NCBI GenBank assembly: GCA_910585795.1
Contig: CAJUFV010000202.1
Coordinates: forward strand, 1-64,000
DNA length: 64,000 nt
Source: an uncultured Clostridia bacterium
GTDB taxonomy: Bacteria; Bacillota; Clostridia; UBA1381
Reading direction: 5' to 3'
Shown here: piece after piece, positions 32,593-41,131 of the stretch
How the letters are laid out: the number at the start of each line of letters is the position of its first letter
How positions within the stretch are numbered: position 1 is the stretch's first letter
The notes under the pieces: model-generated
Databases searched by the model: none
Seen by the model: the letters and a program-made list of their open reading frames with translations, nothing else
Told to the model about the DNA's origin: nothing
Program-made: the position numbers and the translations under genes

Positions 32593-33459
32593 CTAAAACA
32601 TTACACCCAATGACTGTATCACCTGCACAGCAATTATAATCAGGTATGTCGCAAGAAAACACATAAGCATTATCATTGAAAATATACGGATTTTGCCGGG
32701 AATTTTCTGCGCCTGTGCTTTAAGCTTCCTGAGTTCCGTCTGCTTGAAATCATGCGAGAGCATCTGAAAGTACATTATTCCGTCATCGCCGCGGATTACA
32801 GATATGAGTCCTCTGACTACGTCTGAAAGCTGAGGAGAATTCACTCGTGCCTCCAATCGCATCAATGCCACCTCGTAACCTCCGGAGCGCATATCCGCGC
32901 AGGTAATACCAATTTCGTCTGCAAATACCGGCGTTGTAGTCTTTTTAAAGGATTCCAGAATTGACAGCACATCACGGCTTGTCTTCAATTCCTGCTCTAT
33001 CGTGGATACAAATCTGAGCAGTTCTGTCTCTATTTCCGCTCTCTTGCTCTGCATTTGGTTTTCTGCCTTCTGATATTCCCTGAAATACACCAATACTGCA
33101 AGAATAAGCACTATGACCGCTATCAAAGGAAATATTGCAAGACATGGAATTACAAGCAGACCTACCGACACTGCTTTTATTACCGCATGCGCTTGATAAC
33201 ATTCAGGCGTCATTTTAATTCCTGCCGCTTCAAGCGTTGCGGAAAGCCTGTTTTTCTTGTATTTATCCATCGGCATAAATCTTGACAGCTTTATGCTTAA
33301 ATCCATTATTATAGCTTCAATAACTGTCGTGAGCTTCCTGTCTGTTCTGCCCATATTCATAATTGCCTTTGAAGATTTTAGATATGGTATTTTCAATCTG
33401 TCAGCGATTATGAAATACAAGCCGAATGATAAGCCTATAATTAAAATCATATATCTCAT
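32593..33459 (-). CDS. TadC-like type II secretion F-domain membrane protein
   Basis: This 288-residue protein has an N-terminal membrane segment (MRYMILIIGLSFGLYFIIA), a pair of central segments (AVSVGLLVIPCLAIFPLIAV and beyond) and a C-terminal one (IFSMIMLMCFLATYLIIIAV). Between them is a T2SS-F domain with TELLRFVSTIEQELKTSRDV. It forms the inner-membrane platform of the Tad pilus with TadB. I chose ATG 33459, close behind AAGGTGAG; the longer ORF (to 33531) runs into the methyltransferase gene. Confidence 0.8.
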   Translation of the reverse strand: MRYMILIIGLSFGLYFIIADRLKIPYLKSSKAIMNMGRTDRKLTTVIEAIIMDLSIKLSRFMPMDKYKKNRLSATLEAAGIKMTPECYQAHAVIKAVSVGLLVIPCLAIFPLIAVIVLILAVLVYFREYQKAENQMQSKRAEIETELLRFVSTIEQELKTSRDVLSILESFKKTTTPVFADEIGITCADMRSGGYEVALMRLEARVNSPQLSDVVRGLISVIRGDDGIMYFQMLSHDFKQTELRKLKAQAQKIPGKIRIFSMIMLMCFLATYLIIIAVQVIQSLGVMF

Positions 33460-33463
33460 TCTC

Positions 33464-34060
33464 TCACCTTCTTTGTTTTTTGAATACCCAAAAATATGTA
33501 TGTACCTTGCGGAGATGTCTCTGTGTAACATTTGGATTATAGATTTTATGTTCTCTAATCAGAATCGCTATATCTTTGGCGTAAAAACCAATCTCTTTTG
33601 CCCAATTATATACCAAACAGTGTGTCATAGTCGTTTTTGAATCAGTATAGTCTTGACATTTAAAAATTAACAAACCGTTTTTTCTGAGGACTCTGTATGA
33701 TTCCTGTAAAATTGCTTTATAGTGCCTCTCCAATTCAGGAAAATCTTTTATAATCCCCATATTCTGGGAAATCTGATATTTCCCTGTTCCGCCATGCAAA
33801 CCGAACAAAAATAATGGGTCTAATATCATACATCCGATGCTTTCAGAATCCAGAGGTAAATTTTCAGCATTGGCTTTTGGACAATATTCTCTCAAAGGTT
33901 TTATATCAAAAATAAATTTAGGTCGTTCAACCAATTCTTTATAAAACCCTCCCTTATGGTACATAGGGTCAAGCTCTATCGGATTGCCTTCGTTGTGTAT
34001 ATTTAATATCGCAGCAAGCAATTCTTGCTCATCTGAAAAAACTGATATTATATGTTTTAT
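33464..34060 (-). CDS. N6/N4-type DNA methyltransferase, atypical DPLF motif, AUA start
   Basis: The protein of about 198 residues has an SAM-methyltransferase fold: ENLPLDSESIGCMILDPLFLFG (about 67-88) puts the catalytic motif IV at DPLF where phage relatives have DPPF, and GLLIFKCQDYTDS marks a later strand. It probably modifies adenine or cytosine amino groups, but loss of the second Pro may alter activity. No ATG is available. GGAGG (34073-34069) is followed, exactly 8 nt later, by an in-frame ATA (34060), giving an N terminus KHIISVFSDEQ that fits the family. The upstream GTG is part of the ribosome site. The gene sits between tadB and tadC. Confidence 0.75.
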   Translation of the reverse strand: MKHIISVFSDEQELLAAILNIHNEGNPIELDPMYHKGGFYKELVERPKFIFDIKPLREYCPKANAENLPLDSESIGCMILDPLFLFGLHGGTGKYQISQNMGIIKDFPELERHYKAILQESYRVLRKNGLLIFKCQDYTDSKTTMTHCLVYNWAKEIGFYAKDIAILIREHKIYNPNVTQRHLRKVHTYFWVFKKQRR

Positions 34061-34065
34061 TGTAA

Positions 34066-34983
34066 TCACCTCCTGAACTCAATCGGTTTCGTAAGCTTTA
34101 CCACAAATGCTCCGCATATAAATATAGCGGCAAAATCTATCGCAAGCACTATCTGTCCTATAACCGAATGCATCAGCACGGCATACCAATCCTTGTTCAG
34201 AAAATACATAAGCGGAATATTGGCTATTATGAGCATCGCCATTATTATAAATTCCTTTCTCGGTTCCGCCACAAGCAGTTCCAGCTCTGAATTTACTACC
34301 CGTATATCGGAAAGCTTTGTTACAATAGGTGTTAATGTGCTTTTCAGGCTTCTATCATATTGACATTGTATTAATGCATCGCACCATTCCTGAAACACAT
34401 CGTTTTCCACTTGTGTTTTCAGCTTTTCAATAGCTTTTATAATATCCGAGTCAATGAGTTTAAGCTGTACGAGAAAATCTGCAAACACATTCTTAATGGG
34501 CGGATTAAGGTATGAGATATTCTCCTCGACTGCTGTCACGATGTCCTCATTCCTGATATACGCCGTTGATATAATGGACAATGCTGTTTCAAGCTCCTCT
34601 GATATGTCTTTCTTAAAATGGCTTGCCGTAAGCTTTATATACCATACGGGCAGAAGCGTCATACCTATACCAAGTACCGGAATCATGAAAATATTATTGA
34701 ACATTGAAGCAATTACCGTTCCAATAACCGCGCACACGCCGCAGGCAATAAAAATAACAGGGATTTTATCTTCCCTGTCTGTCAGCCGCATTATTTCCGT
34801 TATCTCCTCTATTTGCCGGATTATGAACCGCTTTTTCTTACGATTTGTAGCCTCATCAATCTGCTTTTTTATGCTTTGCGGTCTGTTAATAAAATCTCTG
34901 AACAGGTCTGAAACCTTTATATTCAGAAGTCTGAAAACTCCTGCAAGAAAAGCCATAAATGCAAATATTCTGAAAGTCAGCAT
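34066..34983 (-). CDS. TadB-like type II secretion F-domain membrane protein
   Basis: This 305-residue protein has an N-terminal anchor (FRIFAFMAFLAGVFRLLNI), two central membrane segments (VIFIACGVCAVIGTVIASMF, IPVLGIGMTLLPVWY) and two at the C terminus (FIIMAMLIIANIPLMYFL, IVLAIDFAAIFICGAFVV). Between them lies a T2SS-F domain with DISEELETALSIISTAYIRN. It is the TadB partner of the TadC-like protein and anchors the CpaF ATPase to the pilus base. It overlaps the end of cpaF by 7 nt. Confidence 0.82.
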   Translation of the reverse strand: MLTFRIFAFMAFLAGVFRLLNIKVSDLFRDFINRPQSIKKQIDEATNRKKKRFIIRQIEEITEIMRLTDREDKIPVIFIACGVCAVIGTVIASMFNNIFMIPVLGIGMTLLPVWYIKLTASHFKKDISEELETALSIISTAYIRNEDIVTAVEENISYLNPPIKNVFADFLVQLKLIDSDIIKAIEKLKTQVENDVFQEWCDALIQCQYDRSLKSTLTPIVTKLSDIRVVNSELELLVAEPRKEFIIMAMLIIANIPLMYFLNKDWYAVLMHSVIGQIVLAIDFAAIFICGAFVVKLTKPIEFRR

Positions 34984-36341
34984 GCTATCGCCTCCCCTTT
35001 ACAGATTTTATCAAGCACACCTTTGGGCATACCGTTCTCAACAAAACGCTTCTTGAGTCCGTCAGATATATCAGAAACCCACTCATGCACTCCGTTGATA
35101 ATCAGTTTGCCATCGCCGTCATATCTGTTCTCTGTTATGTTATAGCGATAAATGGTTCTATTTACTCTTTCTCCGTTAGGCTTAATCTCGCATTCCATAA
35201 TTTCCATTATTTTTCGTTCTCGGTTTTCAAGCTGCTTTGTAAACACAATCAACGGAAATGCCTCTGACACCAAATCAAGCAGTGTATTATCCGCAATATC
35301 ATACTTCCTTTTACATAAAGTCGCCATTCTTCGATAGGTTGCCTCGCAGGAATTTGAATGTATAGTTGTAAGTACAGGATGACCTGTTCTGCTCGATTCC
35401 TGTGCAGTATGTGCCTCCGCCCCACGCATCTCGCCTACAAAGATTAAATCAGGATTAAAACGCAGAGCAAAGTCTAAGAGTATATCCTGATCTATATTTT
35501 GCGCATCGTTGTCCGATGGTCGTGTTAATGTATGAATAACACTATTTATAATCTTACCGTCTTTTTTTATCGCCAGAGCCACTTCTCGGCTTCCGCTTTC
35601 TATGGTATAAATTCGCTTATCATGAGGAAATGTTGAGAGCATCCAACCCGCAACAGTTGTTTTTCCGCTTCCTGTTGCACCTGCAACACAAACGCTAACG
35701 CCGTATCTTATACACTGAGATAAAAAGTCCAGCATCGGCTCTGTCGCTGTTTTTGCTTTAACAAAATCCTTCTTTTCAAAGTTCTGCGGATTGACTATCC
35801 TGATTGACGCGCATACTCCCACATCCTCGTCCACAAGCGGAGTTTTAAGCGCCGATATACGGATATTTTTCGAAAGATGTCCGAGTACCGCCGGCGATGC
35901 GTTATCAAGTACCATGCCCGATACATGAAGCATTCGCCGCACCACGTTTATGGCATGCTGCGGTGAGTCAAAATGCTCGTCGAGCTTTATTTTTTTGCCG
36001 CCCGCTTTGTATATCTCAATGTCATTCCACGCATTTATATCAATCTCCTCAATGCCTGTTCCGAATATATATTTAGTCAGGAATGAAAACTCCGCCATCT
36101 CCATATATAACTTATCTATGAGTTCTGTTTCACTCATACCGTCAGCGGTAAGCCTATTATCGGTAAGGTATTTTTGTATATAATACTTTATCTGCTGCTT
36201 TACGTCTTCATTATTGCCTTCAAGGATTAAACTTGCATATTTCTCCGAAATATACTTCTGTACCTCCGCAAGAACTTTTGGAAATTCCCAATATTGATTT
36301 GAAGTAAAGAACAAATTATGAGAGTTGTTTTGATTCATCAT
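34977..36341 (-). CDS. cpaF: CpaF/TadA-type pilus assembly ATPase
   Basis: The 454-residue protein belongs to the secretion ATPase (VirB11/CpaF) family. Walker A is AGATGSGKTTVAGWML (about residue 226), a Walker B/Asp box is DLIFVGEMRGAEAHT (about 293), and the His box includes TTIHSNSCEATYRR (about 319). It powers assembly of the Tad pilus from the cytoplasm. GGAGG lies 10 nt before the first of two adjacent ATG codons. The gene overlaps cpaE at one end and tadB at the other. Confidence 0.92.
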   Translation of the reverse strand: MMNQNNSHNLFFTSNQYWEFPKVLAEVQKYISEKYASLILEGNNEDVKQQIKYYIQKYLTDNRLTADGMSETELIDKLYMEMAEFSFLTKYIFGTGIEEIDINAWNDIEIYKAGGKKIKLDEHFDSPQHAINVVRRMLHVSGMVLDNASPAVLGHLSKNIRISALKTPLVDEDVGVCASIRIVNPQNFEKKDFVKAKTATEPMLDFLSQCIRYGVSVCVAGATGSGKTTVAGWMLSTFPHDKRIYTIESGSREVALAIKKDGKIINSVIHTLTRPSDNDAQNIDQDILLDFALRFNPDLIFVGEMRGAEAHTAQESSRTGHPVLTTIHSNSCEATYRRMATLCKRKYDIADNTLLDLVSEAFPLIVFTKQLENRERKIMEIMECEIKPNGERVNRTIYRYNITENRYDGDGKLIINGVHEWVSDISDGLKKRFVENGMPKGVLDKICKGEAIAC

Positions 36342-37093
36342 AGGTCAAACACCTCCTCCGCTATATCCTCTATTACTCTGCGGAACTCTTTTGTGTCCCT
36401 CTTTACAGGAGTATTTTTAAGCAGTTCCCCGTTCAGATACTGCGTTTCCACAAGACTGCTGTGAGGGACAGTAAATGTTACGCCTCCGAGTATTTGCTCA
36501 ATATTCTCGCCCGAATGAATGGACTTTACGTTATTCGCGACTTTTAGCTGCTTATCTGTCTTGAATTTATTATCGGCAAGCAGAGGGAGCTGCGATGATA
36601 AGTACGAAATAGATTTAAGGTCGCAGTTTATAAGGCGCAGAACACAATCTGATTCTATAAGCGCTACCGTTGACAGAATATCGTCTGACAGATGGCTTGA
36701 ACAGTCGACAATTACAAAATCCACTATCCCTTTCAGCTCGTCTATAAGCTCATGTGCCTGAACTTGTGTGTATTTCGGATATGAAAACATATTCTCGCCT
36801 TTTAACATTCCGATAATGGATATATGCGTATTTTTCTTTATCGTTATGCTGTTTTGCAGAATGAGATTGTCATTTATCTTAACTGCCGCCAAAATACTGC
36901 CGAGCGATCTTTCAGCTTCTATATCTGACGGAGGTACTAACAAAGGCAGCGGCGGCGCATCCATATCGCAGAGCAGCAGAGCGACATCATATCCCTTGCC
37001 TGAAATATAATTTGCTAATTTAGCCGCTATGGTTGTTTTCCCGCATGACGGCGAACCCCAGACAGCAAGCACCTGATTATTCCGTCTCACCAT
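36338..37093 (-). CDS. CpaE/TadZ-like P-loop pilus positioning protein
   Basis: The 251-residue protein has a deviant Walker A AVWGSPSCGKTTIAAKLA near the N terminus, VALLLCDMDAPP (A' region), and VDFVIVDCSSHLSDDI as Walker B. This is the MinD/ParA-like fold of CpaE/TadZ proteins, which place the Tad pilus machinery. I prefer ATG 37093 (MVRRNNQ), 9 nt after GAGG, but ATG 37114 is also possible. It overlaps cpaB upstream and cpaF downstream. Confidence 0.8.
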   Translation of the reverse strand: MVRRNNQVLAVWGSPSCGKTTIAAKLANYISGKGYDVALLLCDMDAPPLPLLVPPSDIEAERSLGSILAAVKINDNLILQNSITIKKNTHISIIGMLKGENMFSYPKYTQVQAHELIDELKGIVDFVIVDCSSHLSDDILSTVALIESDCVLRLINCDLKSISYLSSQLPLLADNKFKTDKQLKVANNVKSIHSGENIEQILGGVTFTVPHSSLVETQYLNGELLKNTPVKRDTKEFRRVIEDIAEEVFDL

Positions 37094-37841
37094 TTTTATC
37101 CGCCTCGCTTTCATCGGTATCCTGCGGATTATTCAAATCCTCCTGCGCTTTCAGGAATTCTTCTGCTTTTTTGCGGTCTCCTCGATAAACCAATGACATG
37201 TGGATTGTTCCCGACTTTTCAAGCTCTGCCAAGATGAGCGCCTGCTTTTCTGATACAAGCAATGTCACTGTACTCGGAAGGTCGCTTTCCTCGCCTGTCG
37301 CATTCTCTACATCTGCTCCTGATTTATTCGTTGCCGCAATCACCTCTACAAACTGCAGCTCAGGCGGCACAACAGTCATTCCCGTTTTATGATAATCCGG
37401 AGCAATGATTGATACAATATCGCCTGATTTCAGCTTTCCCGAAAGTCCTGTTGCGAATGATTTTAATGTTACCGATATCGCACGGTTCGTGCCGTTAAGT
37501 CCCGAAAGATATGTGTTTTCCACATACGCTGTATCGCTGACCTTGCTTTTCAGTACATTGTCGCCCTTTGTCATATCCATAACCGCATATTTACCGATTA
37601 CATCTCTGTCGTCTGATATAATGTTATCCGGCTGATTTGTTCCTGACATTTTTACCTCGCTCACCATATCTTTAGTAATTTCATCTCCGCTTTTAATATC
37701 TGACAATACCCTTACTACCGTTATTGTCTTTTCGCTTGTATTGCTTATGAGCGGCGAAACCACAAAACAAATGATAAACGCGAGGACTATACAGCTTATG
37801 CCAAGAACTGTCCTGTTTTTTAAGTAGTTTAAAATTTTCAA
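37077..37841 (-). CDS. cpaB: CpaB/RcpC-like SAF-domain pilus protein
   Basis: The 254-residue protein has an N-terminal anchor (TVLGISCIVLAFIICFVVSPLI), a SAF domain (about 50-110, VRVLSDIKSGDEITKDM) and the RcpC/CpaB region with NRAISVTLKSFATGLSGKLK and GDIVSIIAPDYHKTG. It is a periplasm- or wall-side assembly factor of the Tad pilus. The start is TTG 37841, 7 nt after GGAGG and overlapping the TGA of the peptidase gene. The longer in-frame ORF runs through that gene in another frame and is not real. Confidence 0.85.
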   Translation of the reverse strand: MKILNYLKNRTVLGISCIVLAFIICFVVSPLISNTSEKTITVVRVLSDIKSGDEITKDMVSEVKMSGTNQPDNIISDDRDVIGKYAVMDMTKGDNVLKSKVSDTAYVENTYLSGLNGTNRAISVTLKSFATGLSGKLKSGDIVSIIAPDYHKTGMTVVPPELQFVEVIAATNKSGADVENATGEESDLPSTVTLLVSEKQALILAELEKSGTIHMSLVYRGDRKKAEEFLKAQEDLNNPQDTDESEADKNGETE

Positions 37842-38239
37842 ATTATCGCCTCCAATACTAATGCCGCAATATATCCCACTGTTATTGACGGAACAAACGG
37901 GAAAAGCATCTTGCTTTTCCCTGTCCGTCTCTGGGCTATAACTGCGCCAATAATGAATATCATACATCCTATTCCCGCTGTTATAAATGTCATATGAAAT
38001 CCGCAGAGCAGCCCTAAAAGCGCTGTCAGCTTCCAATCTCCTCCGCCTATTCCGTTTGTAAAATAAAACGCAATAAAAAACGGAATCGCTATAAGCAATC
38101 CCCACAGATTTTCTGCCCGAAAATTAAATAATATCAGTATAAGCAATGCAATCTGATACCTTTCCGGCACTTCTCTTGTCTTTATATCCGTTATGCTTGC
38201 AAGAATAAGAATAATTAGTGTTAATATTTCTTTTATCAA
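37838..38239 (-). CDS. A24 family prepilin peptidase (TadV-like)
   Basis: The 133-residue membrane protein has four or five hydrophobic segments and the two aspartates of the A24 aspartic protease family: ASITDIKTREVP (first Asp, about residue 18) and GIGGGDWKLTALLG (GxGD motif, about 71). It cuts leader peptides of Flp-type pilins. The short length, without a methylase domain, fits TadV/CpaA. It would process the small pilin (40631-40849) and the two pseudopilins. It leads the cpaB-cpaE-cpaF-tadB run by overlap. Confidence 0.88.
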   Translation of the reverse strand: MIKEILTLIILILASITDIKTREVPERYQIALLILILFNFRAENLWGLLIAIPFFIAFYFTNGIGGGDWKLTALLGLLCGFHMTFITAGIGCMIFIIGAVIAQRRTGKSKMLFPFVPSITVGYIAALVLEAII

Positions 38240-38273
38240 TGTGTTTACTGCCCGATGTCCTTTCTGTATTCTG

Positions 38274-38582
38274 TCACATTGTCTGCGATTGATTTAAGCC
38301 AATCGTGTTCTCGTCCATTTCCGCCAGCTCTTTAAAAATATTGAATTTCTTTAATTCTGTACGCAATTTGCTGCGCTCTTCCTTTGAAATATCTTCTCCG
38401 ACAGACAGCAGATACTCAACCGTTTCAAACTGATTATTTCTGAAAGCTCCCATAATCAGCGAATGCGATGTACCGGCTTTAAAATACCGGTTATTTATAC
38501 TTCCGCCATCGTCATAGTATTTCCTTAGAGCTTCAATATCTCCGCTGCACGCATACTTCCATAAGTCTTCTATATCCGTCAT
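38274..38582 (-). CDS. Ankyrin-like repeat protein
   Basis: The 102-residue protein fits one or two ankyrin repeats: LWKYACSGDIEALRKYYDDGGSI, then SLIMGAFRNNQFETVEYLLSVGEDI. These repeats bind proteins, and the partner is unknown. The gene follows the terminator of the ATPase gene with no promoter between, and precedes the prepilin peptidase gene. It ends GLNQSQTM, a weak match to the shared tail. Confidence 0.65.
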   Translation of the reverse strand: MTDIEDLWKYACSGDIEALRKYYDDGGSINNRYFKAGTSHSLIMGAFRNNQFETVEYLLSVGEDISKEERSKLRTELKKFNIFKELAEMDENTIGLNQSQTM

Positions 38583-38600
38583 ATTCCATCCTCCGTTCCA

Positions 38601-38630
38601 AAAAAATGAGCGGTATCTTTATGATACCGC
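38601..38630 (-). terminator. Intrinsic terminator of the ATPase gene
   Basis: GCGGTATC (38610-38617), loop TTTAT, GATACCGC (38623-38630): a perfect 8-bp stem followed on the minus strand by CATTTTTTT. It begins 7 nt past the ATPase stop. Confidence 0.85.
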
Positions 38631-38636
38631 CCGTAT

Positions 38637-40514
38637 TTACATCGTTATTTTCGGTTCCTCATCCATTTGCACATCTCTGTCCTCACGCATCACAAAAGTA
38701 TTATTGGATATTGTTTTCAGGTACTCCTCAACATTCTCATAAACGATACCGTCATCGCTTTTGAAAGGTTCTCCGCGATACAGAACACATTTCTTTACAA
38801 TCTTTCCGAAACGCCTCTCTGTTTGAGCGCATTTTTCCTCGTCAGCTAAATGCCGATACTGATAGTCTACCGCTTTATCGCTGTGCTTTATCTCATAAAT
38901 ACCGCACACATTCTCATCACGGTCATAGATTACCATATCAAATTCACCGGAGGCAAATTTCAGCTTAAACACCTTATATTTTTTCTTGCTTAACTTCTTA
39001 GCCGTTTCCATAATTACAATATCTTCAAGCATTCTGCCTCTTACCTCATCGAGAATTCGGTTACATACATTATTTTTAGCTGTTTCCGTCTGCTCGTTGA
39101 ATAAGCTGTCCTTCATCAGCGAATGCACAAGAGCCTGCGCCTGACAGTATCTCATTCCCGGCTGTGTGAATATAATGCTCTCATATGGTTCTGAGCCTGC
39201 TACGTTAGTTTCAACAGGGCTGTAATAAATCAGGTCAAGCGCTTTTAAGTATTCCTTTATTTCCTCAATATGCGTTTTGGTAATACCGATTTTCTGTTCC
39301 TCTGCGTTGCGTATCTCTAATATATCCATAAGCCTTTTGGTCACAGCGTCAATATCTATATCGTCAAGAATTTCTGTCCGCTTTTCGGGATTGGTTTCGT
39401 TTCGCAGATTTTTTGCCGAAAGCCTTAAGTCATTGGATTTGAAATCCCTTGTCAGAACTTCAAGTATAAACCTATGGTTCATATCCTCTATAATTCGGTT
39501 GATTGCACCTGTAAGTTCCTTCGCCTCGTACAGAGTGTACAGATGCCTGAACTGTCCGCCGTCCTCGCAATGAGCGAGTGAATGCTGAATGTTCTTGCTT
39601 ATAGCCGTATCAATGTATCGCCTTGTTGATTCATCGCTGCGGAATGCCGATTCTTCTGCAAGCAGTTCCTCGTCATCGAAATCAGTTTCGCCTGCGCGGA
39701 GAGTTCCGCCGTATCTGATATATTCGTCTATATCGTCTTTTTTCAACAATCTCGAATATTCCCTGAAAGGTATAAAAGTTGTGTGTATGCTATACGCTCT
39801 GTCATAAAGCTCCTGATTTTTTGCAAGCCAGAACCCAAGCGAATCTGTTCCCGAAAGAACTATTTTCATGCCCATTGCCGCATATATATCCGATAAAACT
39901 GCCGCTGAATCTATAAAATCGCTCATCAATGTTATTTCATCAATAAACACATTTTTGATGCCGTTATCATGAAGCAGTCCCAAATCTTTATTAAGTCCTG
40001 CCATTGTATCCTCCGGCTCGGCTTTAATATATACCGTCTTTGACAGTTCTTCCGGCGACATATCCTGTATCGTCTGGAACAGCATTGTCGTCTTGCCCGT
40101 TCTCCTGAGTCCGTATATCACACAAATTCTCGGCTCACTGGGCATACTCAAAAACTTTTGAATACTTTTAAAGCAATCGCGTCTTTCAAATTTTCTGACT
40201 GACTCTGTCATTTCTATCAGCTTATCTCCGGCTGATACTTTTGTATGAAGTTCAGTAAGCGGTATATTCTTCATCTTAGGCACCTCCTTTTCAAGAGCTT
40301 TTAATTCTTTCTGCAGCTTTCGCCGCTGTTCTATCTGTTCGTGCAAATCTTCAAGTTCTCCGTCTTTAATATACTTGCTTTTTATTTTGCCCATCTCTGT
40401 CCATTGATGATAATAGCGTATTTTCCCGTTTATAGTCTTTTTTGATATATAGCCCACAGGCAGTTTTTCAATCTCATTTTTAAGCTCGTTTATTTTATTA
40501 ATAATACTATCCAT
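38637..40514 (-). CDS. AAA+ ATPase with C-terminal PD-(D/E)XK nuclease-like region
   Basis: The 625-residue protein has a basic N-terminal coiled region (1-80), a Walker A CVIYGLRRTGKTTMLFQT (about residue 134), a Walker B FIDEITLMSDF, and an arginine or sensor segment KIVLSGTDSLGFW. This is the archaeal-type/DUF4143-like ATPase family. Near the C terminus, FASGEFDMVIYDRDEN with YEIKHSD (about 535-560) looks like a PD-(D/E)XK nuclease fold. Such proteins are often guardians or toxins of mobile elements. The gene has a consensus promoter inside a 15-bp palindrome and its own terminator, so it is a separate unit in the middle of the pilus locus. The tail is DEEPKITM. Confidence 0.8.
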   Translation of the reverse strand: MDSIINKINELKNEIEKLPVGYISKKTINGKIRYYHQWTEMGKIKSKYIKDGELEDLHEQIEQRRKLQKELKALEKEVPKMKNIPLTELHTKVSAGDKLIEMTESVRKFERRDCFKSIQKFLSMPSEPRICVIYGLRRTGKTTMLFQTIQDMSPEELSKTVYIKAEPEDTMAGLNKDLGLLHDNGIKNVFIDEITLMSDFIDSAAVLSDIYAAMGMKIVLSGTDSLGFWLAKNQELYDRAYSIHTTFIPFREYSRLLKKDDIDEYIRYGGTLRAGETDFDDEELLAEESAFRSDESTRRYIDTAISKNIQHSLAHCEDGGQFRHLYTLYEAKELTGAINRIIEDMNHRFILEVLTRDFKSNDLRLSAKNLRNETNPEKRTEILDDIDIDAVTKRLMDILEIRNAEEQKIGITKTHIEEIKEYLKALDLIYYSPVETNVAGSEPYESIIFTQPGMRYCQAQALVHSLMKDSLFNEQTETAKNNVCNRILDEVRGRMLEDIVIMETAKKLSKKKYKVFKLKFASGEFDMVIYDRDENVCGIYEIKHSDKAVDYQYRHLADEEKCAQTERRFGKIVKKCVLYRGEPFKSDDGIVYENVEEYLKTISNNTFVMREDRDVQMDEEPKITM

Positions 40515-40535
40515 TATTCTGCCTCCCTTGACTAT

Positions 40536-40577
40536 ATTATATTGCAGTATAACCTATTTGTCAATAGGTTATACTGC
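40536..40577 (-). promoter_or_regulatory. Consensus SigA promoter embedded in a 15-bp palindrome
   Basis: On the minus strand TTGACA (40564-40559), 17 nt, TATAAT (40541-40536), a perfect consensus pair. The plus-strand arms 40544-40558 and 40563-40577 form a perfect 15-bp inverted repeat with a 4-nt spacer covering the -35 and the spacer region. A bound repressor would block polymerase. GGGAGG follows 7 nt before the ATPase ATG. Confidence 0.85.
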
Positions 40578-40630
40578 GGTTATGAGGTTATTTATACTGC
40601 CAACATTATCATATAAACAAACACAGCTCT

Positions 40631-40849
40631 TTAATTCGTATAATTGAACATTTCCTGAATTTTCTGTGTGAGCGTGGGCAGCACCGTATCATCAAGCAGG
40701 GCGTACAATCCTGCAAGTATGAGGGCGCCGAGAACTATACTGATAAGGACTACTACTGCCGTATCCAAAGCACCCTGACCGCTGTTATCACGCAGTTTTG
40801 CGAGTAATTTCTGCTTATGTAACGCTATTTTTGTGTACCATTTTTTCAT
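40631..40849 (-). CDS. Small Flp-type pilin (DUF6133-like)
   Basis: The 72-residue protein has a basic leader with NSGQGALDTAVVVLISIVLGALILAGLYAL (one hydrophobic helix after a Gly-containing processing site) and ends LPTLTQKIQEMFNY. This is the layout of Flp-type pilins, and I know this subgroup as DUF6133. It would be the main fibre subunit of the Tad-like pilus, cut by the A24 peptidase. It lies 1 nt after the spoVG gene. Confidence 0.78.
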   Translation of the reverse strand: MKKWYTKIALHKQKLLAKLRDNSGQGALDTAVVVLISIVLGALILAGLYALLDDTVLPTLTQKIQEMFNYTN

Positions 40850-40850
40850 A

Positions 40851-41111
40851 TCAGACTACCTCCATTTTTTTGTTATATTCTTCAAGCACTCTGGCTTCAA
40901 TTTCATCCCTGAGTTCTTTTGTTATTGGGAAACAAATATTGTAGAACTTGCCCTGTTTTGACTTCCGGCTCGGCATAGAAACAAATCTTCCGTTGCTTCC
41001 GTCAATTACTCTTATGCCTTTTATAAGGAATTTATCGTCAAAACAGATACTTGCATAGGCTTTGAGCGTTTCTCCGCCCACAATACTTGTTATCCTGACT
41101 TCCATTTTCAT
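40851..41111 (-). CDS. spoVG: SpoVG family regulator (first copy)
   Basis: The 86-residue protein is a single SpoVG domain: EVRITSIVGGETLKAYASIC, then FLIKGIRVIDGSNGRFVSMPSRK and CFPITKELRDEIEARVLEEY. SpoVG proteins bind DNA or RNA and adjust gene expression. I chose ATG 41111, 9 nt after AGGAGG; the GTG at 41120 overlaps the site. It precedes the pilin gene by 1 nt, so it may tune pilin expression. The tail is absent. Confidence 0.88.
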   Translation of the reverse strand: MKMEVRITSIVGGETLKAYASICFDDKFLIKGIRVIDGSNGRFVSMPSRKSKQGKFYNICFPITKELRDEIEARVLEEYNKKMEVV

Positions 41112-41131
41112 ATCACGCACCTCCTCCCTAT

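Noticed and set aside
37842..38105. N-terminal extension of the cpaB frame
   Set aside because: It overlaps the prepilin peptidase gene in a different frame; the TTG at 37841 has an ideal ribosome site.
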